A stretch of DNA of 64,000 nucleotides from an uncultured Clostridia bacterium (lineage in GTDB: Bacteria; Bacillota; Clostridia; TANB77; CAG-508). Positions 56,327 through 64,000 of this stretch are shown piece by piece. The notes under the pieces were generated by a model. The model ran no database searches. It was not told the origin of the DNA and worked only from the letters and a program-made list of their open reading frames with translations. A program made the translations under genes and the position numbers. The DNA is taken from NCBI GenBank assembly GCA_934141475.1, contig CAKPCG010000005.1:12342-76341 (forward strand), read 5' to 3'. Numbering within the stretch: position 1 is the stretch's first letter; the number at the start of each line of letters is the position of its first letter.

Positions 56327-56355
56327 TTTACATAAGTTTGTTTTTGGTGTATAAT
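56327..56355 (+). promoter_or_regulatory. Promoter for the accessory gene at 56391
   Basis: TTTACA at 56327-56332, 17-base spacer, TATAAT at 56350-56355, placed directly after the asnS terminator. Confidence 0.75.
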
Positions 56356-56390
56356 ATTTTATATAAGAACACCTTAAGGAGGAATTACAT

Positions 56391-57008
56391 ATGTTAGAAA
56401 AAAGAAGACGGAGAATGAATGAAATTCACATGGCAGAGTTAATTGCAGATTCCTTTAACGTAGATGATATCTACGACTGGACTCATGCACCGAACATAAA
56501 CTGCTATGCCTTCGCAAGAGGGCTTACATATCCTGATGTAAATCAGAGATATTATGCCCCTGGAAAGATACATCAATTGATGTTTGGAACTGGTGATATT
56601 ACTATCAGCGAAACCAATCCAGATTATATCGACAAGTGTATCCAGAATGACAGCATTGCCCTTAATCAGGAAGTTGAGAAGGTAAATTTTAAAGATATCT
56701 CTCCTACAGATGGTCAGTTTTATTTTGCTATCTGTAACTTCAAAATGAAGGATAACGAGGATATCAAACATTGGCATTTTATCTGCCGAACTCCAACAAA
56801 CCTTTGGCTTCACAAGCCTAATTGGGCACAAGATGTTCAGGCAGTAAACTGGATTAAAGACGGCCAAACATTTACTTTTGCAGATGCTACCGTTGGCATT
56901 CCTTTTATGGGATTTCAGCCAGATCCTGCAAATGCTGACCTCAACTTTCTTCCATGCCTTGGAGTTTGTTTCGAGGACTACTTTTATAAGTTGAAACTGC
57001 CAGAATAA
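56391..57008 (+). CDS. Accessory protein, possible papain-like Cys/His fold
   Basis: A 205-residue protein, no membrane segment. TAAGGAGGAATTACAT precedes the ATG. I do not recognise the family by name. NINCYAFARGLTYPD (~35-48) and HWHFICRTPTNLWLHKPN (~123-140) resemble the Cys and His regions of papain-like amidases or CHAP-type proteins, so a hydrolase fold is plausible. The start is very basic (EKRRRRM) with an in-frame CGG at 56409-56411 as Arg; an internal Met at 56415 could be the true start and would exclude that codon. GC-richer codons place it with the acquired set. It converges on lysS. Confidence 0.65.
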   Translation: MLEKRRRRMNEIHMAELIADSFNVDDIYDWTHAPNINCYAFARGLTYPDVNQRYYAPGKIHQLMFGTGDITISETNPDYIDKCIQNDSIALNQEVEKVNFKDISPTDGQFYFAICNFKMKDNEDIKHWHFICRTPTNLWLHKPNWAQDVQAVNWIKDGQTFTFADATVGIPFMGFQPDPANADLNFLPCLGVCFEDYFYKLKLPE

Positions 57009-57065
57009 TATTCCAACAAATATTGATTTTGTGTAGTAACACATCTTCGTTAATTTTCGATAACA

Positions 57066-57092
57066 AAGGGACATACTTTTTAGTACGTCCCT
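57066..57092. terminator. Bidirectional terminator between the 56391 gene and lysS
   Basis: AAGGGACATACT / AGTACGTCCCTT stem followed by T-rich sequence. Confidence 0.9.
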
Positions 57093-57110
57093 TCTTCTTT
57101 TTATTAAATT

Positions 57111-58604
57111 TTATTCATCGCTTTCATTAGCCCAATCTCTTGGCCTCATAAGTGGATATAATACAACATCTCTAATATTTTGACTACTTGTTAAGAATTG
57201 TAAAAATCTATCTACACCAAGTCCCCATCCAGAAATTGGTGGCATTCCATATTCCATAGCTCTTATATATTCTTTATCTATTGACATTGCTTCTTCATCG
57301 CCTTGTGCTTTTAATTCACTCTGCTTTATTAGTCTTCTTTCTTGTTCTCTAGCATCTACTAATTCTGAATATCCATTTATAATTTCTTGTCCATTAACTA
57401 TTAATTGGAATCTATCTGTTAAATTTGGATTTTCATCATTGCTTCTTGCAAGTGGTGATAAGTCTATAGGATGTTTTATTAAAAATGTAGGTTCTATTAT
57501 ACTTGGTCTGCTTACTTTTTTATATAATTGATCTATTAAATTTCCTCTACCTAAACTTTCTATATTTTCTGCTTCTAGATCAATTTTTTGATTTCTTATT
57601 TCTTGAAGTAAGCTTTCTGCTGTTTCATATTTATCTATATCTATTCCGCAATCTTTTAAAATTAATTCTCTAAATGAAACTACTTTCCATTCTCCTCCAA
57701 AATCTATAACCTTATCACCTATTTGAATATTTAGATTTCCATCGTAAAGTTTTTCTAAAATAGATGTTATCATTTCTTTCATAAACTTCATGTTGTCTTC
57801 ATAATTCCAATATGCACTATAACCTTCTACCATTGTAAAATCTTGTAGATGGTTTGCATCCATTCCTTCATTTCTGAAATCTCTTGCAACTTCATATATA
57901 TTGTTGAATCCACCTATTATTAATTTTTTTAGTGTTAATTCTGGTGATATTCTTAAATATACATCTCTATCTAAAGCATTGTGATGAGCTATAAATGGTT
58001 TTGCTGTTGCTCCTGATGCTGTGTTTTGTAGTGCTGGTGTCTCTACTTCTATAAATCCATGATTATCTAAAAATTCTCTTAATAATCTTACAAATTTTGA
58101 TCTTAAAAGAAATTTTTTCTTTGTTTCTTCATTCATTATTAAATCAAGATGTCTTTCTCTGTATATTGCTTCTTGATTTACTAGTCCATGATATTTTTCT
58201 GGTAATGGTCTTAGTGATTTTCCTAAAAACTCATAGCTATATACTTGTAATGATTTTTCTCCTGCTTGAGTTGTAAATATTTCTCCTTTTACTCCTATAA
58301 AATCTCCAATATCTGTTATTTCATGAAATTTTTGGTATTCTCCTTCTGGGAAATCATCTCTTTTCATTACTAGTTGGATATGTCCTGTTACATCGCTTAA
58401 ATCTAAAAATGCTATTTTTCCCATTTTTCTTTTTGACATTATTCTTCCAGCTATTGATATATCTTTGCTTCCGTCTTCTAATAATCTACTTTGACCAATT
58501 TCATGTGTTGTTTCATATCTTTCTGGATGTGGATTTATTCCATATTGTTCTATTTTTTGTAATTTTTCGTTTCTAACTTGCATTAATTCTTTTACATTTG
58601 CCAT
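57111..58604 (-). CDS. lysS: Lysyl-tRNA synthetase, class II
   Basis: A 497-residue LysRS. N-terminal OB-fold (ISIAGRIMSKRKMGKIAFLDLSD), motif 1, motif 2 with FRNEGMDANHLQDFTMVEGYSA (shortened here to FRNEGMDANH), a KHPIDLSPLARS segment and motif 3 GWGLGVDRFLQFL. Length and order of motifs are normal. AAAGGTGATATAAAA precedes its ATG. Monocistronic on the minus strand. Confidence 0.96.
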   Translation of the reverse strand: MANVKELMQVRNEKLQKIEQYGINPHPERYETTHEIGQSRLLEDGSKDISIAGRIMSKRKMGKIAFLDLSDVTGHIQLVMKRDDFPEGEYQKFHEITDIGDFIGVKGEIFTTQAGEKSLQVYSYEFLGKSLRPLPEKYHGLVNQEAIYRERHLDLIMNEETKKKFLLRSKFVRLLREFLDNHGFIEVETPALQNTASGATAKPFIAHHNALDRDVYLRISPELTLKKLIIGGFNNIYEVARDFRNEGMDANHLQDFTMVEGYSAYWNYEDNMKFMKEMITSILEKLYDGNLNIQIGDKVIDFGGEWKVVSFRELILKDCGIDIDKYETAESLLQEIRNQKIDLEAENIESLGRGNLIDQLYKKVSRPSIIEPTFLIKHPIDLSPLARSNDENPNLTDRFQLIVNGQEIINGYSELVDAREQERRLIKQSELKAQGDEEAMSIDKEYIRAMEYGMPPISGWGLGVDRFLQFLTSSQNIRDVVLYPLMRPRDWANESDE

Positions 58605-58767
58605 TTTTATATCACCTTTCTTTTTCTCTTTTTTACAATACCAATATTTTACAACGTTTGGGGCTATTTGTCAATTGTAATTGACTGAATTTCTGTTCAA
58701 TTCGCTTGTAAAATGAAAATGTTAAATTTGTTATAATTACTTTCTCATTTTTTATAAAACAAAAATT

Positions 58768-58792
58768 AGGCACATCCAGCTTAGATGTGCCT
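58768..58792 (-). terminator. Terminator after the 58814 gene
   Basis: AGGCACATC / GATGTGCCT stem followed on the minus strand by TAATTTTTG. Confidence 0.85.
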
Positions 58793-58813
58793 TTAAGTCA
58801 GTTTATTACGAGT

Positions 58814-59212
58814 TTACGCATTCACTTCCGTTCCTGTACCCTCCAATAAAGTAAGGTCAAAGTAGGCTTTTAATATCTCATCTGCCTCTTTTCCTTTTTT
58901 TACATGGATAGTCTTTCCATTATTAAAAACAATGTCTAGCCTTCCTGTTTCTTTAATTGGAATTCCAGCTCTTCTCTTTACCATTTCAAAGAAATTTGAA
59001 TCATCCTCGAAAACTCCAGCTACAATTTCTGTGAGTTCTCTTATTTTCTCTGGTAATGTACCACTGATTTTAATAACGCCTTCAAAGATAGAATCTCTAT
59101 CCACGAAGATTCTGCTTTCGTACGGGGTTAAAGAGTTAAACTCCCAGCTGACTCTTTCTCCCAGCCGAAATTCTGCGTTTTCTTTGTAATAAATAATAGT
59201 TGCCTTAATCAT
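58814..59212 (-). CDS. Accessory hypothetical protein (132 residues)
   Basis: Unknown family, no membrane segment. The N-terminal ~45 residues have alternating hydrophobics (IKATIIYYKENAEFRLGERV); the middle is helical (PEKIRELTEIVAGVFEDD); the C-terminal part includes GRLDIVFNNGKTIHVKKGKE. GC-richer than its neighbours, in-frame CGG at 59167-59165 in EF-R-LG, own promoter and terminator: the same organisation as the Ter-like accessory genes. Ribosome site AGGAGGACAAAAATC precedes the start. Confidence 0.65.
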   Translation of the reverse strand: MIKATIIYYKENAEFRLGERVSWEFNSLTPYESRIFVDRDSIFEGVIKISGTLPEKIRELTEIVAGVFEDDSNFFEMVKRRAGIPIKETGRLDIVFNNGKTIHVKKGKEADEILKAYFDLTLLEGTGTEVNA

Positions 59213-59256
59213 GATTTTTGTCCTCCTTCTGACTTTTTTGCTTGCAACTATATATA

Positions 59257-59285
59257 ATTATACTACTTTTATTGTAATTTAGCAA
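59257..59285 (-). promoter_or_regulatory. Promoter for the 58814 gene
   Basis: On the minus strand TTGCTA at 59285-59280, 17-base spacer, TATAAT at 59262-59257. Confidence 0.75.
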
Positions 59286-59379
59286 TAGTACTTTTTATAT
59301 CCATACTTAATAAAATATGTCCAAATTAACTATACCCCAAACTTTTATTATTTAAAATACATTACTTAATAACCACAAA

Positions 59380-59405
59380 CACCGAAAGAACGAATTCTTT
59401 CGGTG
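59380..59405 (-). terminator. Terminator after the 59422 gene
   Basis: CACCGAAAGAA / TTCTTTCGGTG stem. Confidence 0.85.
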
Positions 59406-59421
59406 CCTGTTTTACATAAAA

Positions 59422-59742
59422 TCATTTTTTATTTTCTTCAATTGCACATAATTTTCTCATTTCTCCCCATACCAACTTATGTGAACTTATAACTGGTATT
59501 CCTTTAGTTACTCCTCCATCAATTGTATAATAGATACAGTTTACGTCTGCATTATTATCCCAATTGACTTCGATTTCACTTGTAGCTGGAATGATTTCTA
59601 GCATTTTCAACGAAATCTCGTTGTTTGAACTAAATTTTTCTGCTAATTCTTTGAATATGGCAAATATTTTTCTCCTTTTAACTTTTTTAGAATACATTTT
59701 GCCGTCTTTTTTCCATTTTAAAATGATTTCTTTTTTAACCAT
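59422..59742 (-). CDS. Accessory hypothetical protein (106 residues)
   Basis: Unknown family. A basic N-terminal third (KKEIILKWKKDGKMYSKKVKRRK) precedes a mixed alpha/beta region (EISLKMLEIIPATSEIEVNWD, YYTIDGGVTKGIPVISS). No membrane segment. AAAAAGGAGGAAGC precedes the ATG. Single-gene unit with promoter at 59847-59875 and a long 5' leader carrying a hairpin. Codon style sits with the accessory set, but it lacks CGG. Confidence 0.6.
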   Translation of the reverse strand: MVKKEIILKWKKDGKMYSKKVKRRKIFAIFKELAEKFSSNNEISLKMLEIIPATSEIEVNWDNNADVNCIYYTIDGGVTKGIPVISSHKLVWGEMRKLCAIEENKK

Positions 59743-59784
59743 GATGCTTCCTCCTTTTTAGTAAATATCATTTTAATAGTTACT

Positions 59785-59810
59785 TTTCGGAGGTTTTTTG
59801 TCCTCCGAAA
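59785..59810 (-). promoter_or_regulatory. Hairpin in the leader of the 59422 gene
   Basis: TTTCGGAGG / CCTCCGAAA pairing between spoVM and the 59422 gene. On the minus strand it follows the promoter at 59847, so it would be in the leader; it may instead terminate spoVM transcripts. T-run is weak. Confidence 0.4.
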
Positions 59811-59846
59811 TTTCCGAAAGACTTTAACGCCTTTTTTACGTTTTTG

Positions 59847-59875
59847 ATTATACCATCATTTTTTTCTTTTTTCAA
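59847..59875 (-). promoter_or_regulatory. Promoter for the 59422 gene
   Basis: On the minus strand TTGAAA at 59875-59870, 17-base spacer, TATAAT at 59852-59847. Confidence 0.7.
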
Positions 59876-59885
59876 TAGTATTTGC

Positions 59886-59963
59886 CTACTTTTCTTTTAT
59901 ACCAAACAATAATTTAACAATTCCTCTAAAAGCTTTTGGAACCTTTTTTACAACAATTGTCAT
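59886..59963 (-). CDS. spoVM: Stage V sporulation protein M (25 residues)
   Basis: Too short for standard calling, but clear: MTIVVKKVPKAFRGIVKLLF then GIKEK. The basic amphipathic helix, Pro at position 9 and GIV segment are those of SpoVM, the small protein that recognises positive curvature of the forespore membrane and recruits SpoIVA. Ribosome site GGGAGGT lies before the ATG. Its partner spoIVA is at 53342 in the same window. It follows a small membrane-protein gene by 16 bases, probably one transcript. Confidence 0.88.
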   Translation of the reverse strand: MTIVVKKVPKAFRGIVKLLFGIKEK

Positions 59964-59979
59964 TTTATGTACCTCCCTT

Positions 59980-60129
59980 TTAACAAGCTAACCAGATAAA
60001 GCCAACAGCAATTACAGCTAGCCCTATAATTATTAACCATCCTGTGATTGGAAGCAATAATACCATTAAAATACCAACTCCTAATCCTATTAAACATACA
60101 CCAAAAGTTTTTTTGAAAAAGCATCCCAT
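59980..60129 (-). CDS. Small membrane protein (49 residues)
   Basis: Starts MGCFFKKTFGVCLIG with GGAGG upstream; two hydrophobic helices (~10-27 and 30-47) around a LPITGW turn, which is not a sorting signal here because it is inside the membrane pair. Family unknown to me. Lies directly upstream of spoVM in the same direction, so a sporulation or membrane role is possible. Confidence 0.65.
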   Translation of the reverse strand: MGCFFKKTFGVCLIGLGVGILMVLLLPITGWLIIIGLAVIAVGFIWLAC

Positions 60130-60187
60130 ATTGTTACCTCCAACTCTTTTAGTTTATTATATGTATTTTGTAGATTAATGTTACCTT

Positions 60188-60216
60188 TTGACAAATGTTA
60201 TTAAAAATTATATAAT
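60188..60216 (+). promoter_or_regulatory. Consensus promoter for nth
   Basis: TTGACA at 60188-60193, 17-base spacer, TATAAT at 60211-60216. Confidence 0.85.
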
Positions 60217-60259
60217 TTAGAGGACATAATATATTACTAATGTGAAAGGATTTTATTTT

Positions 60260-60895
60260 ATGAATAAAAATGATATTAATGAATTAATAAATATTTTAAA
60301 AATTACATACCCAGATGCTAAATGCAGTTTAAATTTTAATACACCTTTTGAGCTTGTAGTTGCAGTTTGTCTTTCTGCTCAGTGTACAGATGAAAGAGTA
60401 AATCTTGTAACTCCTTCTTTATTTAATAGATGTAAGGAAATTAAAGATTTTGCAAATATTAATTTAACAGAACTTGAAGAACTTATCCGCCCTTGTGGCT
60501 TTTATAAAAATAAAGCCAAAAATATAAAAAAATGTGCAAACCAAATCTTACAGGATTTTGATGGAAAAGTTCCTCAAAATATGGAAGATTTAACCAAACT
60601 TGCAGGTGTAGGTAGAAAAAGTGCAAATGTTATTATGCTCGAAGTTTTTGGTAATCCACAAGGCATTGCTGTAGATACACATTGCAAACGAATTTCTAAC
60701 AGAATTGGATTATCTTCACATAAAGATCCTTTAAAAATTGAATATGATTTGCTAAAACAAATAAATAGCTTAGATTATAAAGATGTTAACCACTTATTTA
60801 TCTGGCATGGAAGATATACTTGCAAAGCAAAAAATCCATTATGTGATAGTTGCAAAGTAAAACATCTTTGCAATTATTACAAAAATCAACATTAA
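60260..60895 (+). CDS. nth: Endonuclease III
   Basis: About 211 residues, a DNA glycosylase/AP lyase that removes oxidised pyrimidines. Start at 60260 (MNKNDINELINIL), because GAAAGGA overlaps the upstream GTG start. Helix-hairpin-helix with catalytic Lys in LAGVGRKSANVIM (~118) and Asp in VDTHCKRISNR (~138); the C-terminal 4Fe-4S cluster has the C-x6-C-x2-C-x5-C spacing (CKAKNPLCDSCKVKHLC). Monocistronic, on the plus strand. Confidence 0.95.
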   Translation: MNKNDINELINILKITYPDAKCSLNFNTPFELVVAVCLSAQCTDERVNLVTPSLFNRCKEIKDFANINLTELEELIRPCGFYKNKAKNIKKCANQILQDFDGKVPQNMEDLTKLAGVGRKSANVIMLEVFGNPQGIAVDTHCKRISNRIGLSSHKDPLKIEYDLLKQINSLDYKDVNHLFIWHGRYTCKAKNPLCDSCKVKHLCNYYKNQH

Positions 60896-60956
60896 ATTCG
60901 TATATTTTTTATTATTTTACAAATACTAATTATATGTTAGGAGGTTTTTTCTTGTA

Positions 60957-61079
60957 ATGATTGTTTGTACAGAAAATTGTAAATATCAAAAAAATGGAGA
61001 ATGCACTTATGGTCAAGTTCTTTCATCAAAAAGCATTTCGTCTTCTCCTTCTAATTGTATGTATTTTGAGCAAGAATAA
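60957..61079 (+). CDS. Small Cys-rich protein (40 residues)
   Basis: MIVCTENCKYQKNGECTYG and then QVLSSKSISSSPSNCMYFEQE: four Cys with C-x3-C-x7-C-x17-C spacing, likely a metal-binding knuckle as seen in small clostridial DUF1540-like proteins. TTAGGAGGTTTTTTC precedes the ATG. Follows nth and is probably in the same transcript. Exact family uncertain. Confidence 0.65.
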   Translation: MIVCTENCKYQKNGECTYGQVLSSKSISSSPSNCMYFEQE

Positions 61080-61081
61080 AA

Positions 61082-61642
61082 TTATTCTTGCTCATTTTCA
61101 CTTTTTTGTATAGTTGTTTCTTCTATTATTACCTCTTCTTTTTTATCTTCTTTGCTTTCTTTTTCTTCTTTTTTATTTTCTTCATTTTGTTTTTTTATGT
61201 TATTTATTATTTTTTCTCCTAAATCTTTTTTATTTTGAATACATTTATTCAACATACCATTCATTTTTTCAATTATGTCTGGTACATAATCTAAGATTTT
61301 ATCTAATGTATTTGAATGATCTACAGGTAACAATTTTACAACATTTGATTGAACCACTATAAAAGCTATTGGATTTATAGAAACACCTGCTCCAGCTCCC
61401 CCTCCAAATGGTAATCTATATTGAATTTGCTCATCTTTATCTTTTTTATTATATTCATCTATTGTTTCGCCTTTAAATTCACTTCCACCTGCTGCAAATC
61501 CAAATGAAACTTTAGATATTGGTATTATTACTGTATTATTAGAGGCTTGTATAGGTTCACCTATTATTGTATTTACATCAACCATATCTTTTATACTATT
61601 CATTGCAGTTAGCATAAGCCCTTCTATTGGATGATCTGACAT
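61082..61642 (-). CDS. ytfJ: GerW/YtfJ-family sporulation protein
   Basis: A 186-residue protein. The N-terminal ~130 residues have the GerW pattern: HPIEGLMLTAMNSIKDMVDVNTIIGEPI, IIPISKVSFGFAAGGSEF, GGGAGAGVSINPIAFIVV and VKLLPVD. The C-terminus is a long Lys/Glu tail. In Bacillus, YtfJ is a sigma-F/G forespore protein needed for proper germination. It overlaps the DUF2953 gene by 47 bases, the usual pairing. GAAGGGAGAAAAAA precedes the start. Confidence 0.9.
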   Translation of the reverse strand: MSDHPIEGLMLTAMNSIKDMVDVNTIIGEPIQASNNTVIIPISKVSFGFAAGGSEFKGETIDEYNKKDKDEQIQYRLPFGGGAGAGVSINPIAFIVVQSNVVKLLPVDHSNTLDKILDYVPDIIEKMNGMLNKCIQNKKDLGEKIINNIKKQNEENKKEEKESKEDKKEEVIIEETTIQKSENEQE

Positions 61643-62222
61643 TTTTTTCTCCCTTCTTTTTTATTTTATATATTGTATAAATAATATGTATCAAATTTAA
61701 ACTAATTATACAATCTAAAGTTATATTTAAAAAGTTTTCTTTTTTATATAAAGGCATTATTTCCCATTTTATTTGTTTTATAGATTTGATCATTTTTTTA
61801 TCTAGCATTTTTCCTAAAAGTATTGATATTACGGTGGATATTAACCCTGTTGCTATTGCATTTATTGATGAATTTTCTAATGATATTTTTATTTTTAGAT
61901 TTAAGCTATTAATTTTAAATTTTAGATTTTTCATAATTTCTAGTGCTATTTTTTCTGACTTTATTTGGTTTTGTTTTATTTTTTCTTCAAATTTTTTTAT
62001 GTTTTTTTTAGCTAGTTCTTTTTTAATTTTTTGAGGTGTAATTTTTAAATTTAAATAGTCTATTTTGTTTAATATTGAAAATATTATTATTATTTGGTAT
62101 TTTGTTTTTATTTCTTTTTGGGTTGATATTTGCATATTATGAATTTGAAATTTTATTGTTGTTAGAATTATTAGTATTGATATAATAATTATTAAAGCAA
62201 TTATTATGTAAAAAAAGAACAA
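61596..62222 (-). CDS. DUF2953 membrane protein
   Basis: About 208 residues: one N-terminal helix (FFFYIIIALIIIISILIILTTI), then a Lys-rich cytoplasmic or surface region and two weaker hydrophobic stretches (~135-150 and 185-200). The DUF2953 family sits upstream of ytfJ in most Clostridia and Bacilli and is linked to sporulation. The start is uncertain: a TTG at 62222 with GAGGTGATA upstream is preferred to the GTG at 62231, which is within that ribosome site. Confidence 0.78.
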   Translation of the reverse strand: MFFFYIIIALIIIISILIILTTIKFQIHNMQISTQKEIKTKYQIIIIFSILNKIDYLNLKITPQKIKKELAKKNIKKFEEKIKQNQIKSEKIALEIMKNLKFKINSLNLKIKISLENSSINAIATGLISTVISILLGKMLDKKMIKSIKQIKWEIMPLYKKENFLNITLDCIISLNLIHIIYTIYKIKKKGEKNVRSSNRRAYANCNE

Positions 62223-62299
62223 TATTATCACCTCTTTTAATGGTTTTAATATTATTCTTTACTTTTTCTTTAATTTTAAACATTTTTTATTATTTTTTA

Positions 62300-62652
62300 G
62301 GTAAATCTGTAAGCCGGGTTCTGTCATTTAAATTAGTCATTTATCTAGGCTATATATTGCTATATAGCTCAAGCCACGCAATTTTGGACCACCGAGCAGG
62401 TGTTTAAATATCCATTTTAGGTGTTGCTCCAGATGGGGTTTACACTGACGCCATAAGTCACCTTACAGCCGGTGAGCTCTTACCTCGCCTTTTCATCCTT
62501 ACCATTTTTTATTTAAATGGCGGTTATTTTCTGTTGCACTTTCCTTAAGGTTTCCCTCACTAGACGTTATCTAGCATCATTGCTCTTTGGAGCCCGGACT
62601 TTCCTCTCGCAAACCCTTTCGAGTTTTGCCAGCGACTAATCAATTTACTCGT
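62300..62652 (-). ncRNA. rnpB: RNase P RNA
   Basis: The minus strand contains the conserved core: GAGAGGAAAGTCCGGGCTCC near 62613-62594 at the 5' side and ACAGAACCCGGCTTAC near 62325-62308 at the 3' end, with the expected long-range pairing and internal ACAGAAA segments. Processes 5' ends of tRNA precursors. End positions are approximate. The flanks 62232-62299 and 62653-62821 show nothing else. Confidence 0.95.
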
Positions 62653-62821
62653 GGTATATTATAGCATATTTTTTGAATTTTGCAAGAGATTTTTAACTAT
62701 ATAACATAATATTGCTTTTTAGTGAAATGAAAAAGTAAATTCTATTTAGAAAAATATAACTAGAAATTCGTATTACATTAATGGTTATTGTAAGACTAAA
62801 GGAAATTTAGTATAATATAGG

Positions 62822-63773
62822 TGTAAATGCTAAGTGCAAAAAAGCTAAATACTTTTACTATGCAAATGTTGCTCAGCAAAATTATGAATACACATTAAAA
62901 GACTCTCGAGAAGGCGTTAATTTAAACACTAGAGAACTTTTTGAACTAGCTCATATCATTTGTCCACTAATAAAACAAGGACAATCTATCTACACCATTT
63001 TAGAAAATCATCCAGAAATAACTCAATGTGAAAAAACTATTTATACATACATTGAAATGGGTTTGTTTAAGGATTGGGGGATTACAAATCTCGAATTAAG
63101 AAGAAAAGTAAAAAGAAAACTTAATAAGAAAAAACTAAAGAAAAGAGCAGAACCTGCTGATTATACAGGAAAGAAATACGATGATTATTTAGATTTTGTT
63201 AAAAGTAATCCTGATATGCCTACAACAGAAATGGACACTGTTTATAATCAACAAGATGGTCCCTATATTCAAACTTTTATTTTTGAAAATACAGGTTTAA
63301 TGATAGGTCTTTTAAAGCAACATAAAACAGCAAAAGAAATGTCCAATTCTTTGAATTATTTTCAAGACATTTTATCAGATGAGATGTATCACAAGTTATT
63401 TGGACTATTATTAACTGATAGAGGCTCTGAATTTGCTAAGCCTAATCTATTTGAAATTAATCATGAAACAGGTGAAATAAGAACCAATATTTTTTATTGT
63501 GATGCTCAAACACCTAGTCAAAAACCTCATGTGGAAAATAATCATGAATTTATAAGAAATATCATTTCTAAAAAGAAAAGTATGAAAGATTTAACACAAG
63601 AAAAAATAAATTTAATGTTTTCTCACATTAATTCAGTTCCAAGAAAATCATTAGGCGGAAAAACTCCTTATGAAGCATTTGAATTCTTCTATGGTGAGGA
63701 AACATTAGATAAATTAAATATACAGAAGATAAACAAAGATATGGTCACATTACAACCATATCTTTTAAAATAA
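62822..63773 (+). pseudogene. IS30-family transposase, N-terminally truncated
   Basis: An open frame begins near 62822 without a start codon (GVNAKCKKAKYFYYANVAQ) and continues through ATG 63057 to 63773. It retains the DDE catalytic core: DTV with Asp near TEMDTVYNQQDGP, TDRGSEFAKPNLFEI, and the final Glu region in PHVENNHEFIRNII, plus the terminal helix GGKTPYEAFEFFYGEE. The helix-turn-helix N-terminus of IS30 transposases is missing, so it is probably inactive. Clear terminal inverted repeats were not found in 62660-62822 or 63774-64000; the latter 227 bases hold no gene. Confidence 0.8.
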
Positions 63774-64000
63774 TTTAACCAATTTATATCCAAGAAACAT
63801 TTACGATTAACTAAATAAATTGCTGTTGCAATTCATTTCAAGTGAATAGAACTTAATCTTACACTAAAAAAAATTGGGTTAAATTCACTCGCTTAAACTC
63901 GCTTTTTTTCTTGATTATATCTTCATTTTACACAATGTACATCATAACTGAAAATATAATTATTTATTATTTTACTTTAAAATTATATACTCTTTAGCTA

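Noticed and set aside
59980..60129. LPITG in the small membrane protein as a sortase signal
   Set aside because: It sits between two membrane helices of a 49-residue protein with no signal peptide or exported domain.
62653..62821. Left terminal repeat of the IS30 element
   Set aside because: No sequence here matches the reverse complement of the right flank convincingly; the left end seems deleted.
1..64000. Sequencing or assembly error as the whole explanation for the frame breaks
   Set aside because: Random indels would not all create a zero-frame CGG with Gly restored, in eight places, while other genes stay intact. A systematic C insertion before GG would also be expected in non-native genes and non-coding DNA. 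It cannot be fully excluded without reads.
1..64000. CRISPR array, tRNA or rRNA genes
   Set aside because: No regularly spaced direct repeats and no recognisable tRNA or rRNA sequence seen on either strand.

Overview
The window looks like chromosome from a low-GC, endospore-forming member of the Clostridia, probably an uncultured gut lineage; the genus cannot be told from sequence alone. The grounds are very AT-rich DNA, strong AGGAGG ribosome sites, spore genes (spoIVA, spoVM, a SipL-like SPOCS/LysM gene, yunB, ytfJ/gerW), an Asp23/AmaP envelope cluster, sortase and pilin genes, gatCAB and a T-box leader on aspS. Most genes lie on the minus strand in short operons.

Layout: 1-2202 is a prepilin-like surface protein with GLUG-type repeats. 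2324-6795 is a set of accessory genes (unknown protein, VWA, TerD, metallo-beta-lactamase). 6890-19502 holds murD, the T-box-aspS-gatCAB operon, a flavoprotein, xseAB and nusB. 19513-20795 is the Asp23 cluster, then a decayed surface-protein fragment, pyk and a YmdB-type phosphodiesterase. 23927-27173 is a sortase/pilin locus whose pilin gene is bracketed by a perfect 27-bp inverted repeat. 27377-36680 has a heterodimeric ABC exporter, tcdA, a transglutaminase-like protein, pyrG and deoD. 36821-40818 has an HD-domain accessory gene, yunB, sipL and a CBS protein. 41059-50426 has prmC, pgsA, ctpA, two M23 hydrolases with ftsEX, and a nucleoside kinase. 50598-62231 has a VWA surface protein, spoIVA, asnS, lysS, three more accessory genes, spoVM, nth and ytfJ. 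62300-62652 is the RNase P RNA, followed by an IS30-type transposase remnant.

The most unusual signal is translational. Five native genes (GLUG protein, xseA, pilin, yunB, spoIVA) and one pseudogene are split by +1 frameshifts at eight places. At all eight, the zero-frame codon where the frame breaks is CGG; skipping its C gives a glycine codon GGN and restores the family sequence. In SpoIVA this restores the Walker A motif and a protein of 492 codons. In a hand scan I found no other in-frame CGG codon in any native gene. CGG is therefore either an unassigned or shift-prone codon that drives +1 decoding in this lineage, or a site of a very specific mutation bias.

In contrast, seven accessory genes with higher GC and a different codon style contain nine in-frame CGG codons that read sensibly as arginine. 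Most of these genes are single-gene units with a near-consensus sigma-A promoter and their own terminator, scattered between native operons. They look horizontally acquired, and their CGG codons conflict with the native pattern. This contrast is the main thing to test.
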